64,000 nucleotides of DNA from Ochrobactrum sp. RH2CCR150 (GTDB taxonomy: Bacteria; Pseudomonadota; Alphaproteobacteria; Rhizobiales; Rhizobiaceae): the NCBI GenBank assembly GCA_014138095.1, contig JACGXE010000007.1, positions 1-64,000 on the forward strand, written 5' to 3'. A model generated the notes under the pieces. The model ran no database searches, was not told the origin of the DNA, and worked only from the letters and a program-made list of their open reading frames with translations. Both the position numbers and the translations under genes were made by a program. Positions 1-8,139 of this stretch are shown here, piece by piece. The stretch's first letter is position 1. Every line of letters begins with the position of its first letter.

Positions 1-276
1 CTTCGATGCCTTCATGGAACTCTCCTTCTCCCGGATAAGGGATCATAAGTGGAAAATTCCAGTTCTGAATGGCTTAATTTAACGGGGGCACGTCAACTTC
101 AAGGCAGACGTCGAAGATGCAAAAGTCGTCGCCTGTAGCATGGTCGTCCGCCAGATCAATCACAATCTGGATTTTGTTTCCAGAGACGCCAGAACTGACA
201 ACTAAATATTGCGTCCCATGCGTCATAGGTTGATTACTGTCCGGTCGACGATTTCTCATTCTAAGCTAGGTCACAT
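1..276. other. Left-edge stretch with no definable gene
   Basis: A short open frame on the plus strand (codons from position 2, stop TAA at 80-82) could be the last 26 codons of a gene that begins outside the window, but it is too short to identify. A 61-codon minus-strand frame (74-259) has no recognisable family or convincing ribosome binding site. Otherwise nothing can be supported here. The stretch ends at the left end of an IS5-family element. Confidence 0.4.
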
Positions 277-1135
277 ACCCTTAAAAAGTTTTCGGTTTGA
301 ATGGTATGTGATACACTGTCTCCATCGATTTGGAGGCAGCGATGGCGCGTTTTGATTTAACGGATTTTGAATGGTCGGTGATTGAACCGCTTCTTCCGAC
401 CAAAGTGCGCGGTAAGGCCCGCGTTGACGATCGGCGTGTTTTGAACGGTATATTCTGGCGGCTGAGAACAGGTGCACCCTGGGCAGACATTCCAGCCCGA
501 TACGGTCCTTATACGACCTGTGTAAATCGCTTCAACAGATGGCGTCATGCCGAGCACTGGTCGCGCATTCTCAACGCGATATCAGAAGCTTACGACGGCG
601 ATATCCAGATGATCGACTCCTCGTCAATCCGCGTGCATCAACATGCGGCCAACGGCCAAAAAAGACGAGCGATCCGGTTGCATGGGTCGTTCGCGCGGCG
701 GGATGACCACAAAAATTCATGCGCTTGTCGATGCTGATGGCCGCCCAATTCACCTGAAACTGACTGCCGGACAAGCACATGACGGACGTTCGGCAGCCGA
801 TATGTTTGAGACGCTCGGGTCTGGGCAAATACTATTGGCAGATCGCGCTTACGACAGCGACAGCTTGCGCCAAAGCCTCAAAGAACGAGGAGCATGGGGC
901 TGTATCCGCCCCATGCCAAACCGGGTGAATATCCCCGCCTTCAGCCCATGGCTCTATACACAACGCAACGCCGTCGAAAGGTTCTTCAACAAACTCGAAC
1001 ACTTACGGGCCATCGCAACCCGATACGATAACGCGACGATAATTTCCTCGCATCTATCCAGCTTGCTTCAATTCGTATCTGGCTTCGATCTTATGAGACG
1101 GTCACCTAGGATAATCCATCGAAATAATGAAGGGT
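277..1135 (+). mobile_element. IS5-family (IS427-group-like) insertion sequence, degenerate
   Basis: The element holds a two-frame IS5-type transposase. Its length of about 860 bp fits the IS427 group. The left end reads ACCCTTAAAAAG from 277 and the right end reads GAAGGGT up to 1135, giving an imperfect terminal inverted repeat with an exact ACCCTT/AAGGGT tip. I found no convincing target duplication, so the exact ends are approximate. Since the transposase frame is broken near its 3' end, the copy is probably immobile by itself. It lies about 630 bp before the first T3SS promoter, a common position for remnants of island acquisition. Confidence 0.75.
342..1109 (+). pseudogene. IS5-family transposase, two frames plus an extra 3' frameshift
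   Basis: The first frame starts at ATG 342, behind GGAGG at 332-336, and carries the IS5 N-terminal DUF4096-like region up to IDSSSIRVHQ with the first catalytic Asp. At the A6 run at 658-663 the reading moves +1 into the second frame, which carries GGMTTKIHALVDADG, LADRAYDS (second Asp) and RNAVERFFNK (Glu), the DDE set. This first frame change is normal for IS427-group elements with a slippery site. Near 1029-1031 one base is missing: the family C-terminus LASIRIWLRSYETVT followed by TAG at 1107-1109 is readable only in another frame, while the running frame continues to 1167 with unrelated residues. The gene is therefore scored as inactivated. Confidence 0.8.
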
Positions 1136-1225
1136 GGGTGACTAATTGCCAGTCAGAATCTAGTTAGCCCGGAGAGGCGTTGCCTCGCGCAAGAGCACGT
1201 CGAGACATCCATTAAATAATTGAAC

Positions 1226-1670
1226 TTATTGGAGATAGGCGTAATCAACATTGTGGAACTTACCAATTACCACTCGCGAAGGAACCGTTTCCCCGGCACA
1301 CGCGCTAAAGTCATCAGTATGCAAACTTCCCAGCAACGAGACTTGGCATTCAACCACCAGTGCGTGCTGAGGATGCGGCCCAACCAACACTCCAAGATAA
1401 ACGTCCCTGTACAATGCTTAGCGTCCGCTAGCCGTTCGAATAGATCGTCCCTTCGTTGCCTATGGCGGGCAGATCAATCGTTGTCTCACCATTGACAGAC
1501 ACGCAAGCGCGATCACCGAAGAGTCGTACGGCCAGACGAGTGCCGCCCTAAAGTATAACTGCGACGGAATAAGGGTTACCCGCGCCAATCGACGCTCCCG
1601 ATGCGAAATAGCCGATAGCTGCAAGCATCAGGACGCAAAGTGCGGCAATCTATAGATTTCTGAACGCAAT
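1226..1670 (-). pseudogene. Decayed gene for a small exported or membrane protein
   Basis: Read on the minus strand from about 1670, preceded by a good GGAGG at 1674-1678, there is a protein-like stretch. It has a hydrophobic segment (IAALCVLMLAAIGYFASG), then NPYSVAVIL, an in-frame TAG, then RLAVRLFGDRACVSVNGETT and a terminal stop. A second protein-like stretch continues in another frame (DVYLGVLVGPHPQHALVVEC to 1226). Two in-frame amber codons, a start position reading ATT instead of ATG, and a frameshift suggest one gene that has decayed. I do not recognise the family. The alternative is that only the downstream 62-codon frame (1226-1414) is real. Confidence 0.4.
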
Positions 1671-1762
1671 GGTCCTCCGACATAATATGTCTACTGGAGA
1701 GAGGATCATACTACATCTCCCTTCACGTACTCGACTATCTTTTAATCTAATCCGACCAGACG

Positions 1763-1803
1763 TTCCATTTGGATTTTTCGTCACTCTGTTGTGAGGCTAT
1801 CGT
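1763..1803 (+). promoter_or_regulatory. Putative T3SS operator and promoter upstream of sctL
   Basis: The half-conserved palindrome TTCCATTTGGAT (1763-1774) is followed by TTT. A -10-like TATCGT at 1798-1803 begins exactly 20 nt after TGGATTTT. The same arrangement occurs before sctC1, before the needle candidate and before the giant gene. With TATCGT taken as -12 to -7, the centre of CCAnnTGG falls at -41.5. The predicted transcript start near 1810 lies about 110 nt before sctL. The protein that binds is not known. Confidence 0.6.
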
Positions 1804-1920
1804 GTCCCGATAACCAAACTGGCGCGGTCATATGTGGAAATCTGATCAGAGACATAGCCGAGTATGCTGCTGCGACGAATGTCCGGCATTGACCTCCACG
1901 CGGTTAACCGGTGGCGATCG

Positions 1921-2547
1921 ATGACTTCAGGCCCAGATTCGATCAATTATTCAATAGTTCCAACGGGACGCATCATAAAGGCATCTTCAGCGCGAGCTTG
2001 GTTGGATAGCCACACATTGCTTGAAAGCGTCAAAGTGGCGGCAAGGACCCAGCAGACTGCGTCACGCAAGGCTTATGGTGACAGTTACGCACAGGGTTAT
2101 GAAGACGGTCGCAACGAAGGAATGGCCGAGGCAGCGCGACTGGTTCATGCCACATCCGGCAGGATCGATAGATATCTCGGGTCCCTCGAAGGTGAAATCA
2201 CCAGTCTTGCACTCGACATTGTCACGCGCGTGCTGGGCTCGTTCGATACAGGCACTATTCTGGCCCGGTCTGCCCGTCAGGCGCTGGCGGATCTGCGCCG
2301 CTCAAAATACGCAAAAATTACCGTTAACCCGGCGATGGAACAGACAGTGCGCGATGCGCTGGCCGATCTGATCGTGAACGAGGAGATACCTCTCGAAGTC
2401 AATGGCGACCCCGAATTGCCGCTGGATGCATGTGTTCTATCGTCCGATTTGGCCGTGATCAACGCATCACTCAAGATGCAGCTGGAAGCAATCCGCGCGG
2501 GTCTTCAAACTCCTGATGCAACGTCCATCAGAACGGGGCAGGAATGA
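1921..2547 (+). CDS. sctL: T3SS stator protein SctL (YscL/HrpE/FliH-like)
   Basis: SctL links the ATPase SctN to the cytoplasmic sorting platform and acts as a peripheral stator and regulator of ATP hydrolysis. The N-terminus has the family pattern of a short beta segment (SIVPTGRIIKA). A long charged helix follows (TASRKAYGDSYAQGYEDGRN), with the Gly-rich heptads typical of FliH/YscL, then an alpha/beta C-terminal domain. An upstream in-frame ATG at 1864 exists, but ATG 1921 gives the usual distance to the conserved N-terminus and has GGTGGCG just upstream, so I chose it. The gene ends in an ATGA overlap with sctN and heads a seven-gene export operon. Confidence 0.85.
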   Translation: MTSGPDSINYSIVPTGRIIKASSARAWLDSHTLLESVKVAARTQQTASRKAYGDSYAQGYEDGRNEGMAEAARLVHATSGRIDRYLGSLEGEITSLALDIVTRVLGSFDTGTILARSARQALADLRRSKYAKITVNPAMEQTVRDALADLIVNEEIPLEVNGDPELPLDACVLSSDLAVINASLKMQLEAIRAGLQTPDATSIRTGQE

Positions 2548-3884
2548 ACGAAACCGATGCGAAACTCACCTCTATCATCCCTCGTCTTCGCGGAGGACTG
2601 ACAGAGAACAGAATCTCCCGCCCCAGCCGTGGCCGTGTGCGCGATGTCACGGGCCTGATGATCAGTGCCTCCCTTGACGAAGTGCGCATAGGTGAAATTT
2701 GCGATCTCGTTGATCCCAAATCTTGTCAACGAGGAAAAGCGGAGGTCGTCGGTTTCAGAGACGATACTGCGATTTTGCTCCCTTTAGGTGACATACAGAA
2801 TTTATCCAGCCTGACAGAAGTCATCCCCACACGAAACGTGCAGCAGATCCGTGTCGGACCCGGCCTGCTCGGACGGGTCATCGATTCGCTCGGTAATCCC
2901 ATCGACGGTGCGTCGCTCGATACTGACTATAACTGGAACTTCTATCCGGTCATGGCTCACGCGCCGCCTCCCCTGGAAAGAATGCTGATATCAGAGCCAA
3001 TCCATGTCGGAGTACGCGCGATCGATGGAATGCTCACATGCGCACAAGGACAACGTGTCGGCCTGTTCGGCGCACCAGGTGTGGGAAAGTCATTGCTTCT
3101 GGCTGATATCGTCGCGGGCAGCAACGCCGATATTACCGTTGTAGCCCTGATCGGTGAACGTGGCCGCGAAGTACGCGAGTTCATGGAGCACCATCTTGGC
3201 ACAGAATCGCGACAACGCTGTGTTGTGGTAGCGGCCACATCAGACCGGTCCAGTATCGAACGCGTGAAGGCGGCCCATGTTGCCACCACCATCGCCGAAT
3301 ACTTTCGCGATCAGGGCAAGCATGTCCTGCTGGCAGTTGACAACATCACGCGTTTTGCCAGGGCCCAGCGCGAAATCGGGCTTGCAGCCGGAGAGCCTCC
3401 GACACGACGCGGCTTTCCACCATCCTTCTTTGCTGCCCTGCCCCGTCTCCTTGAGCGGGCTGGACCGAGCTCCACCGGATCGATTACCGGATTTTACAAT
3501 GTGCTCATGGAAGGAGACGGCACTCAGGATCCCGTGGTCGAAGAAGTACAGGCCCTCCTCGATGGCCATATTTTTCTCTCGTCCGATCTTGCGCAGCGCA
3601 ATCATTTCCCCGCCATCGACGTGGTGCGGTCCAACAGCCGTTTGATGTCGAAAGTGATTGACAATCAGCATCGGGCTACGGCCGCACACATACGTAGACT
3701 CCTCGCAAGATATCAGGAGGTGGAGCTGTTGATCCGCATAGGAGAGTACGAAAAGGGTTCTGACGCGCTGACCGATGAGGCGATCGCAAAGATCGACGCG
3801 ATCAACGGGTTCCTTCAGCAAAAACAGCCCATGCGCGCATCAATAGAAGAAACCTTACTCCTGATGCAGGAGATAACGGCGTGA
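2544..3884 (+). CDS. sctN: T3SS ATPase SctN
   Basis: This is the hexameric F1-beta-like ATPase at the cytoplasmic base of the injectisome. It releases chaperones and unfolds substrates. At 446 residues it is normal in length. The Walker A motif GAPGVGKS lies at about residues 176-183. ALIGERGREVREF and the arginine-finger region near the RSNSRLMSKVID segment are typical of the SctN/FliI family. The N-terminal beta-barrel domain (about 20-100) and the C-terminal helical domain are both present. The start ATG overlaps the sctL stop by 4 bp, and the stop overlaps the GTG of sctO. Nothing looks damaged. Confidence 0.97.
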   Translation: MNETDAKLTSIIPRLRGGLTENRISRPSRGRVRDVTGLMISASLDEVRIGEICDLVDPKSCQRGKAEVVGFRDDTAILLPLGDIQNLSSLTEVIPTRNVQQIRVGPGLLGRVIDSLGNPIDGASLDTDYNWNFYPVMAHAPPPLERMLISEPIHVGVRAIDGMLTCAQGQRVGLFGAPGVGKSLLLADIVAGSNADITVVALIGERGREVREFMEHHLGTESRQRCVVVAATSDRSSIERVKAAHVATTIAEYFRDQGKHVLLAVDNITRFARAQREIGLAAGEPPTRRGFPPSFFAALPRLLERAGPSSTGSITGFYNVLMEGDGTQDPVVEEVQALLDGHIFLSSDLAQRNHFPAIDVVRSNSRLMSKVIDNQHRATAAHIRRLLARYQEVELLIRIGEYEKGSDALTDEAIAKIDAINGFLQQKQPMRASIEETLLLMQEITA

Positions 3885-4327
3885 ACCGGGGAAAACAGAA
3901 AGATATCCTCACGCGCTTGTACAAGATCCGTCAGCTTCGCGAAACGAAAGCCGAAGCGAGCCTTGGCCGCGCGCGGAGCCTGACCCGGCAAGCGGAGATC
4001 AAGGCACGTGAAAAGTCAGCGCTCCGCCTAACACATGTCGTAGAGGCCGCGACAACAGAACAGCAAATACTGGCAAGAATGACTGGAAAGGCGATCGACC
4101 TTGCTTCGCTCCAATATCTGGAAGCCTTTCAGCAACGCACCGCAGAAGTTGCGGAACAACACCAGGAAGAAGAAACAGCGGCGAAATCGTTGCTTGATCA
4201 GTCTATGGAAAAACTGAATCTCGAGCAGGACGAATACAAGATTGTGCACATTTCAACAACGAAGCTTGAGGAAATGATCAATAAATTAAACCAGTCCGGT
4301 GTCGACATCGACGAATGGCCGGTCTGA
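3881..4327 (+). CDS. sctO: T3SS central stalk protein SctO (YscO/FliJ-like)
   Basis: A 148-residue, highly charged, almost wholly helical protein directly after the ATPase gene, where all T3SS carry sctO. The family forms a two-helix coiled coil that inserts into the SctN hexamer like F1-gamma and contacts SctV. Sequence identity in this family is low, so the call rests on position, size and the heptad-rich stretches (for example TRQAEIKAREKSALRL). Translation starts at GTG 3881, coupled to the sctN stop by a GTGA overlap. The stop is followed immediately by the ATG of sctQ. Confidence 0.85.
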   Translation: MNRGKQKDILTRLYKIRQLRETKAEASLGRARSLTRQAEIKAREKSALRLTHVVEAATTEQQILARMTGKAIDLASLQYLEAFQQRTAEVAEQHQEEETAAKSLLDQSMEKLNLEQDEYKIVHISTTKLEEMINKLNQSGVDIDEWPV

Positions 4328-5437
4328 ATGATCATGGCGCTCGCAAGACAAACGGCGCGTAAGCGTGGAAACCGGACCAACACTATGACCGAGGACAACG
4401 CGGTCCATCCGGCAGTCCAACACTTACCCTTGCCCGTCGTTTCCGATCAGCACATGGATGCAGTTAACCTGCTCAGTCGTCGCAGGGGTTTGATTTCTTT
4501 TTCAGTGGTGGATCTAAAATTTACGCTGGGATCGACCAGCCTGAAGGATGCAGCCTGCGACGTGACCTTCGTTCTGAAAACCCGGTTTGGTCCCGCACAG
4601 CTCCACATCCCCGGTGCGTTGCTTGATGTTTGGCTAGAGCGGCGCGAACTCGCGGCTACCCCCGAAAACCTGCCATCGGCACATCAGGCCCTGTTACTGG
4701 AAGCAATTCTGGATCAGGAATTGAGCTGGCTCGAGCAGCAACTGGACAGCGCTATCGAATTCACCGAAGTCCGGCACGCGACAGATCACCAAGATGCCCC
4801 ATTTGTCCACGTCGTATCGGCCACATCCGATTGTGGCTCGGTCGTTATACTTGCCTTTGGAAGCGATCAAATTGCCCAAAAGCTGGCGGTTCTTTTCGAT
4901 CAGGCGGCAGATCCGGCTTCCCTTCTTGCGACTTCGGTTCCTGTTTCGATCCGCATTTTTTTTGGTTCAGTGACGATTACCCTCGGCGAACTGAAGGGCC
5001 TGGAGCGTGATGATGTCATTCTACTGGCAGACAATGATTATCATTCAACCCGATGCTGTTGCCTTATCGGCGACAGATTGGTTGCTCCTGTCTCCGCTGT
5101 CGATGGTGGCTGGAAGATGAGTGACCGTTTCCTTCCTTTAACTGAATCTGAATGGGATTTCGACATGGCGACGGAGCGCAGGATGGACACTGGAGACGAC
5201 GAAAACGTTGTTGACCTGGCTGACATACCGGTAACTCTGGTGTTCGAGGCCGGTCGCGTTGCACTTCCGCTTGCAGATGTGCAGCGTCTGGGTACGGGAG
5301 CTCTGATCCCGCTCGGCGTTCCGTCTGACAATGGGGTGGCCATCTTTGCCAGTGGAAAGCGCGTTGGTCGCGGCGAACTCGTAAAGCTTGGTGAAAAACT
5401 TGGTATTCGTGTTTTGAACATCTTCGACAATGATTGA
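4328..5437 (+). CDS. sctQ: T3SS sorting-platform (C-ring) protein SctQ
   Basis: SctQ builds the cytoplasmic pods of the sorting platform. The C-terminal 75 residues form a clear SpoA (surface presentation of antigens) domain, from DLADIPVTLVFEAGRVALPL to the end. An upstream SpoA-like region lies around residues 215-270. At 369 residues it is of usual size. The first ATG (4328) abuts the sctO stop; ATGs a few codons further in (4334, 4385) are possible alternatives. The last codons overlap sctR by 8 bp. An internal start at 5183 may yield a separate C-terminal product (own entry). Confidence 0.92.
   Translation: MIMALARQTARKRGNRTNTMTEDNAVHPAVQHLPLPVVSDQHMDAVNLLSRRRGLISFSVVDLKFTLGSTSLKDAACDVTFVLKTRFGPAQLHIPGALLDVWLERRELAATPENLPSAHQALLLEAILDQELSWLEQQLDSAIEFTEVRHATDHQDAPFVHVVSATSDCGSVVILAFGSDQIAQKLAVLFDQAADPASLLATSVPVSIRIFFGSVTITLGELKGLERDDVILLADNDYHSTRCCCLIGDRLVAPVSAVDGGWKMSDRFLPLTESEWDFDMATERRMDTGDDENVVDLADIPVTLVFEAGRVALPLADVQRLGTGALIPLGVPSDNGVAIFASGKRVGRGELVKLGEKLGIRVLNIFDND
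5173..5437 (+). promoter_or_regulatory. Possible internal ribosome binding site and start for SctQ-C
   Basis: Inside sctQ, GGAG at 5173-5176 lies 6 nt before an in-frame ATG at 5183. Translation from there would give an 84-residue polypeptide covering just the C-terminal SpoA domain. Several SctQ homologues (YscQ, SsaQ, Spa33) are known to make such a short form by internal initiation, and it is part of the sorting platform. Here the spacing and the frame are seen; the use of this start is inferred. Confidence 0.5.
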
Positions 5438-6083
5438 AGCGCAACAGAACCTTGTTCCGCTCATCGCGGTTATCGGAATCGTTGGCCTCCTGCCTTTGGC
5501 GGTGGTCACGATGACCGGCTTTCTCAAAATATCTGTTGTGCTGTTTCTGGTGCGCAATGCGCTGGGCATTCAGCAAATGCCGCCGAACCTCGTGCTCTAC
5601 GGGATCGCACTAGTCCTAACCGTTTTTGTTACCACACCGATGCTGACAGAAATTCAGCGTACGCTCGTGGAAGGACAGGCCAAGTTCGAAACAGCTGAAG
5701 ATATCATGCGTAGCGCCGATCTTGTCCGCGAACCGGTCAAGCGTCAGCTCATACGTTTTACAAAACCGGAAGAGCGGAGTTTTTTTCAAAGTGCGACACA
5801 GCGATTGTGGCCGGATGCCAAGCAGGACAACGTTCGTGGCGACGATCTATCCATTCTTATACCTGCATTCGTCGCCAGTGAACTGACGCGTGCTTTCGAG
5901 ATCGGGCTTATTCTTTATCTACCGTTTCTCGTGATCGATCTGATCGTCGCCAATATTCTCATGACGCTGGGTATGATTATGGTCTCCCCCGTTCTCATAT
6001 CCATACCATTGAAATTGTTCCTTTTTGTTGCAATCGACGGATGGTCGCGCCTGATGCACGGCCTCATCCTGAGCTATTCCTGA
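5430..6083 (+). CDS. sctR: T3SS export apparatus protein SctR
   Basis: SctR is the five-copy core of the inner-membrane export gate (SctR5S4T1) that forms the secretion channel. At 217 residues it is the standard length. Conserved features are PLAVVTMTGFLKISVVLFL near the N-terminus, the LGIQQMPPN loop, and the C-terminal membrane segments with IDLIVANILMTLGMIMVSP, all hallmarks of the FliP/SctR family. ATG 5430 lies within the end of sctQ (8-bp overlap), implying translational coupling. sctS follows after 11 bp. Confidence 0.97.
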   Translation: MIEAQQNLVPLIAVIGIVGLLPLAVVTMTGFLKISVVLFLVRNALGIQQMPPNLVLYGIALVLTVFVTTPMLTEIQRTLVEGQAKFETAEDIMRSADLVREPVKRQLIRFTKPEERSFFQSATQRLWPDAKQDNVRGDDLSILIPAFVASELTRAFEIGLILYLPFLVIDLIVANILMTLGMIMVSPVLISIPLKLFLFVAIDGWSRLMHGLILSYS

Positions 6084-6094
6084 GTTGAGGTCTC

Positions 6095-6364
6095 ATGACA
6101 GATGATTTCATTCTGACGAGATTTCAAGGCGCGCTATTGTCGGTGCTTTATGCGTCCGCACCGGTGATCATAGCTGCCTTGATCGTTGGACTGATCGTCG
6201 GCCTCCTACAGGCATTGACTCAGATTCAGGACCAGTCATTGCCTCAAGCTATCAAAATCGTCGTCATTCTGCTCGTAATCCTGATCTTCGGCCCCATTGT
6301 GGGTCAAGATATAGCGCGCCAGGCAACAGTAGCATTTGAAGAGTTTCCGGGGGTAACGCGATGA
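6095..6364 (+). CDS. sctS: T3SS export apparatus protein SctS
   Basis: SctS is a small two-helix hairpin protein of the export gate, present in four copies and wound around the SctR/SctT assembly. At 89 residues it is typical of the FliQ/SctS family. Both hydrophobic segments are clear (APVIIAALIVGLIVGLLQAL and IKIVVILLVILIFGPIVG), with the conserved QIQDQSLP loop between them. A GAGG-like site precedes ATG 6095. The stop overlaps the sctT start (ATGA). Confidence 0.96.
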   Translation: MTDDFILTRFQGALLSVLYASAPVIIAALIVGLIVGLLQALTQIQDQSLPQAIKIVVILLVILIFGPIVGQDIARQATVAFEEFPGVTR

Positions 6365-7173
6365 TGCCAGTCAGCGGGATCTTTTCGGGACTCGAGCAGG
6401 TCCATGTCCTGGTTTTTGTCGCCGCGCTGTCCATGGCACGCATGGTTGGCCTGATGATCTTGATGGCACTTTTCACGCGGGCGCGCATTGCCGGTCTCCT
6501 GCGCAACGGGGTAGCTATTGCCTTGTCAATTCCACTCATGCCGCTTCTCTACAAGACGGTTATCGACACAGAAATGGGGCCGATAATGATGGTGGCGCTG
6601 GGTATGAAAGAGATGTTTCTCGGTGCGACGCTTGGCTTCATTATGAGCCTCCCCTTCTGGGCAGCCGAAGCGGCAGGCGACATAGTTGATCTTCAGCGAG
6701 GTGTAACGATGGGATCGCTTATCGATCCAATGATGACCCATGAAACCAGTATTACGGGCACGCTTTTCAGCATCATCATGATCGTGATTTTCCTGTCGCT
6801 TGGTGGGCTGTTGCTGATGCTCGACATTGTTTATACCAGCTATCGCCTATGGCCAGTTGATCAGTTCATTCCCGTTTTTCGCGCGCAGAGTATTACGCTC
6901 TTTCTCAATCTTTGCACACGGATCGTGACCATGGCTCTGGCTCTCGCATTCCCGCTTATTGTTGGTCTTTTACTTTCGGATACCCTACTTGCATTGGTGT
7001 CCCGCGCGGCACCACACCTTAATATTTTCGCCATGTCGCTTGCCGTGAAGTCATTTTCTTTCACGGTATTACTTCTACTCTATGCAGCTTTTCTGCTCAC
7101 CTATCTGAAGGGCGAACTGTCTTTCTTTGGGGAGATCAACCAGCTTCTGGAGGGCCTCGTCGATGTACGATGA
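6361..7173 (+). CDS. sctT: T3SS export apparatus protein SctT
   Basis: SctT is the single-copy membrane protein that closes the export gate ring (FliR/YscT family). At 270 residues it has about eight hydrophobic segments. The family motifs around AAEAAGDIVDLQRGVTMGSL and the C-terminal LKGELSFFGEINQLLEGL are present. It is the last gene of the sctL-to-sctT operon. Unlike many injectisome clusters it is not followed by sctU, which lies 13 kb away at the other end of the locus. A regulator gene on the same strand starts 118 bp downstream. Confidence 0.95.
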   Translation: MMPVSGIFSGLEQVHVLVFVAALSMARMVGLMILMALFTRARIAGLLRNGVAIALSIPLMPLLYKTVIDTEMGPIMMVALGMKEMFLGATLGFIMSLPFWAAEAAGDIVDLQRGVTMGSLIDPMMTHETSITGTLFSIIMIVIFLSLGGLLLMLDIVYTSYRLWPVDQFIPVFRAQSITLFLNLCTRIVTMALALAFPLIVGLLLSDTLLALVSRAAPHLNIFAMSLAVKSFSFTVLLLLYAAFLLTYLKGELSFFGEINQLLEGLVDVR

Positions 7174-7291
7174 ACCTTAAATTCGGGTGTTCCGGGCAGT
7201 GACATGGATCGCCTGAAAACCCGCAACCGAAAGGAGGAGTGAAGGTGTCTAAAAGTGGCAGGGGGCATAAATTGGAGGAGCTCGATTTTCT

Positions 7292-8137
7292 ATGCCCGAA
7301 CACCAGAGGGATATTGAAGATGCAATCGCTGACCCCGTCAGTGACAGCTTTCAACTTTTCAACGAGCGGCTGACCGAACAACTGGACACGATGCCAAGAG
7401 GTCTGCACGCCGCGGCGCGTTTCGTCCTGTCGCATCCAGTTGACGTCGCTCTCAATTCAATGCGCAGTCAGGCCAGACAGGTGGGAGTATCTCACTCAAC
7501 AATGGTCCGTCTGGCAGAATGGATGGGACTGGATGGATATGATGCACTGCGTGCTATCTTCAGAGACGGAATAAAAGCAGGCATCTGGACGAGAACCGAG
7601 GCATCGGTGAACAACGACGACTATGTCCAGCAAACACCGAGTGACAGTCTGGAATGGCTGGCAACGGAGGTGGAACGTTGTGGGTTACAGGACAGGATGC
7701 AGCACTATGGAGAAGCGGCCACGATACTGGCCGGGGCTGACCGGGTGATCTGCGTAACCAGCCAGGCCGAGCTTGTCGTTGCCCACCGTTTTGGAGACCT
7801 TATGCAGGCCATTGGCCGTAACTCGGTTTCGGTCGACTCTGCGACAGGCGCGCCGGCCGATCTCAGATCGCTTGGGCCTCGTGATGCGATGCTTGCTGTG
7901 TGTATGGGACCAGCTATTCCTCAGGTCACAAACACGGCACGATATGCGGACCGTAGAGGTGCGCGGATTGTTGCGCTGACCAACTGCCCGGCATCATCGA
8001 TTGCGCGGTTTTCCCATGCAATCATAGTGCCATCCCAGCTATCGCAAAACACGCCAATGCTCGCAGCGACCATTGCGTCTGTGGAAATCATCACGTCACT
8101 GATGGCCGATACCGACATCGCATTGCAAACCGCGTGA
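7292..8137 (+). CDS. RpiR-family transcriptional regulator (first copy)
   Basis: A 281-residue regulator with an N-terminal RpiR helix-turn-helix (residues about 45-95; SMRSQARQVGVSHSTMVRLA followed by EWMGLDGYDALRAIF) and a C-terminal SIS-type domain (about 140-265). In this family the SIS domain usually binds a phosphosugar. GGAGGAG lies about 11 nt upstream of ATG 7292. It follows sctT on the same strand with a 118-bp gap, so it may be read from the T3SS operon. It is clearly paralogous to the convergent gene that ends 2 bp away. RpiR proteins are unusual in injectisome loci. That this one controls the T3SS is inferred from position only. Confidence 0.9.
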   Translation: MPEHQRDIEDAIADPVSDSFQLFNERLTEQLDTMPRGLHAAARFVLSHPVDVALNSMRSQARQVGVSHSTMVRLAEWMGLDGYDALRAIFRDGIKAGIWTRTEASVNNDDYVQQTPSDSLEWLATEVERCGLQDRMQHYGEAATILAGADRVICVTSQAELVVAHRFGDLMQAIGRNSVSVDSATGAPADLRSLGPRDAMLAVCMGPAIPQVTNTARYADRRGARIVALTNCPASSIARFSHAIIVPSQLSQNTPMLAATIASVEIITSLMADTDIALQTA

Positions 8138-8139
8138 GG

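Noticed and set aside
160..185. TGGATTTT resembling the T3SS palindrome
   Set aside because: The left arm reads CAA instead of CCA and no TAnnnT hexamer follows at 20 nt.
74..259. Minus-strand 61-codon frame at the left edge
   Set aside because: No recognisable domain, no clear ribosome binding site, and a small frame next to an IS end.
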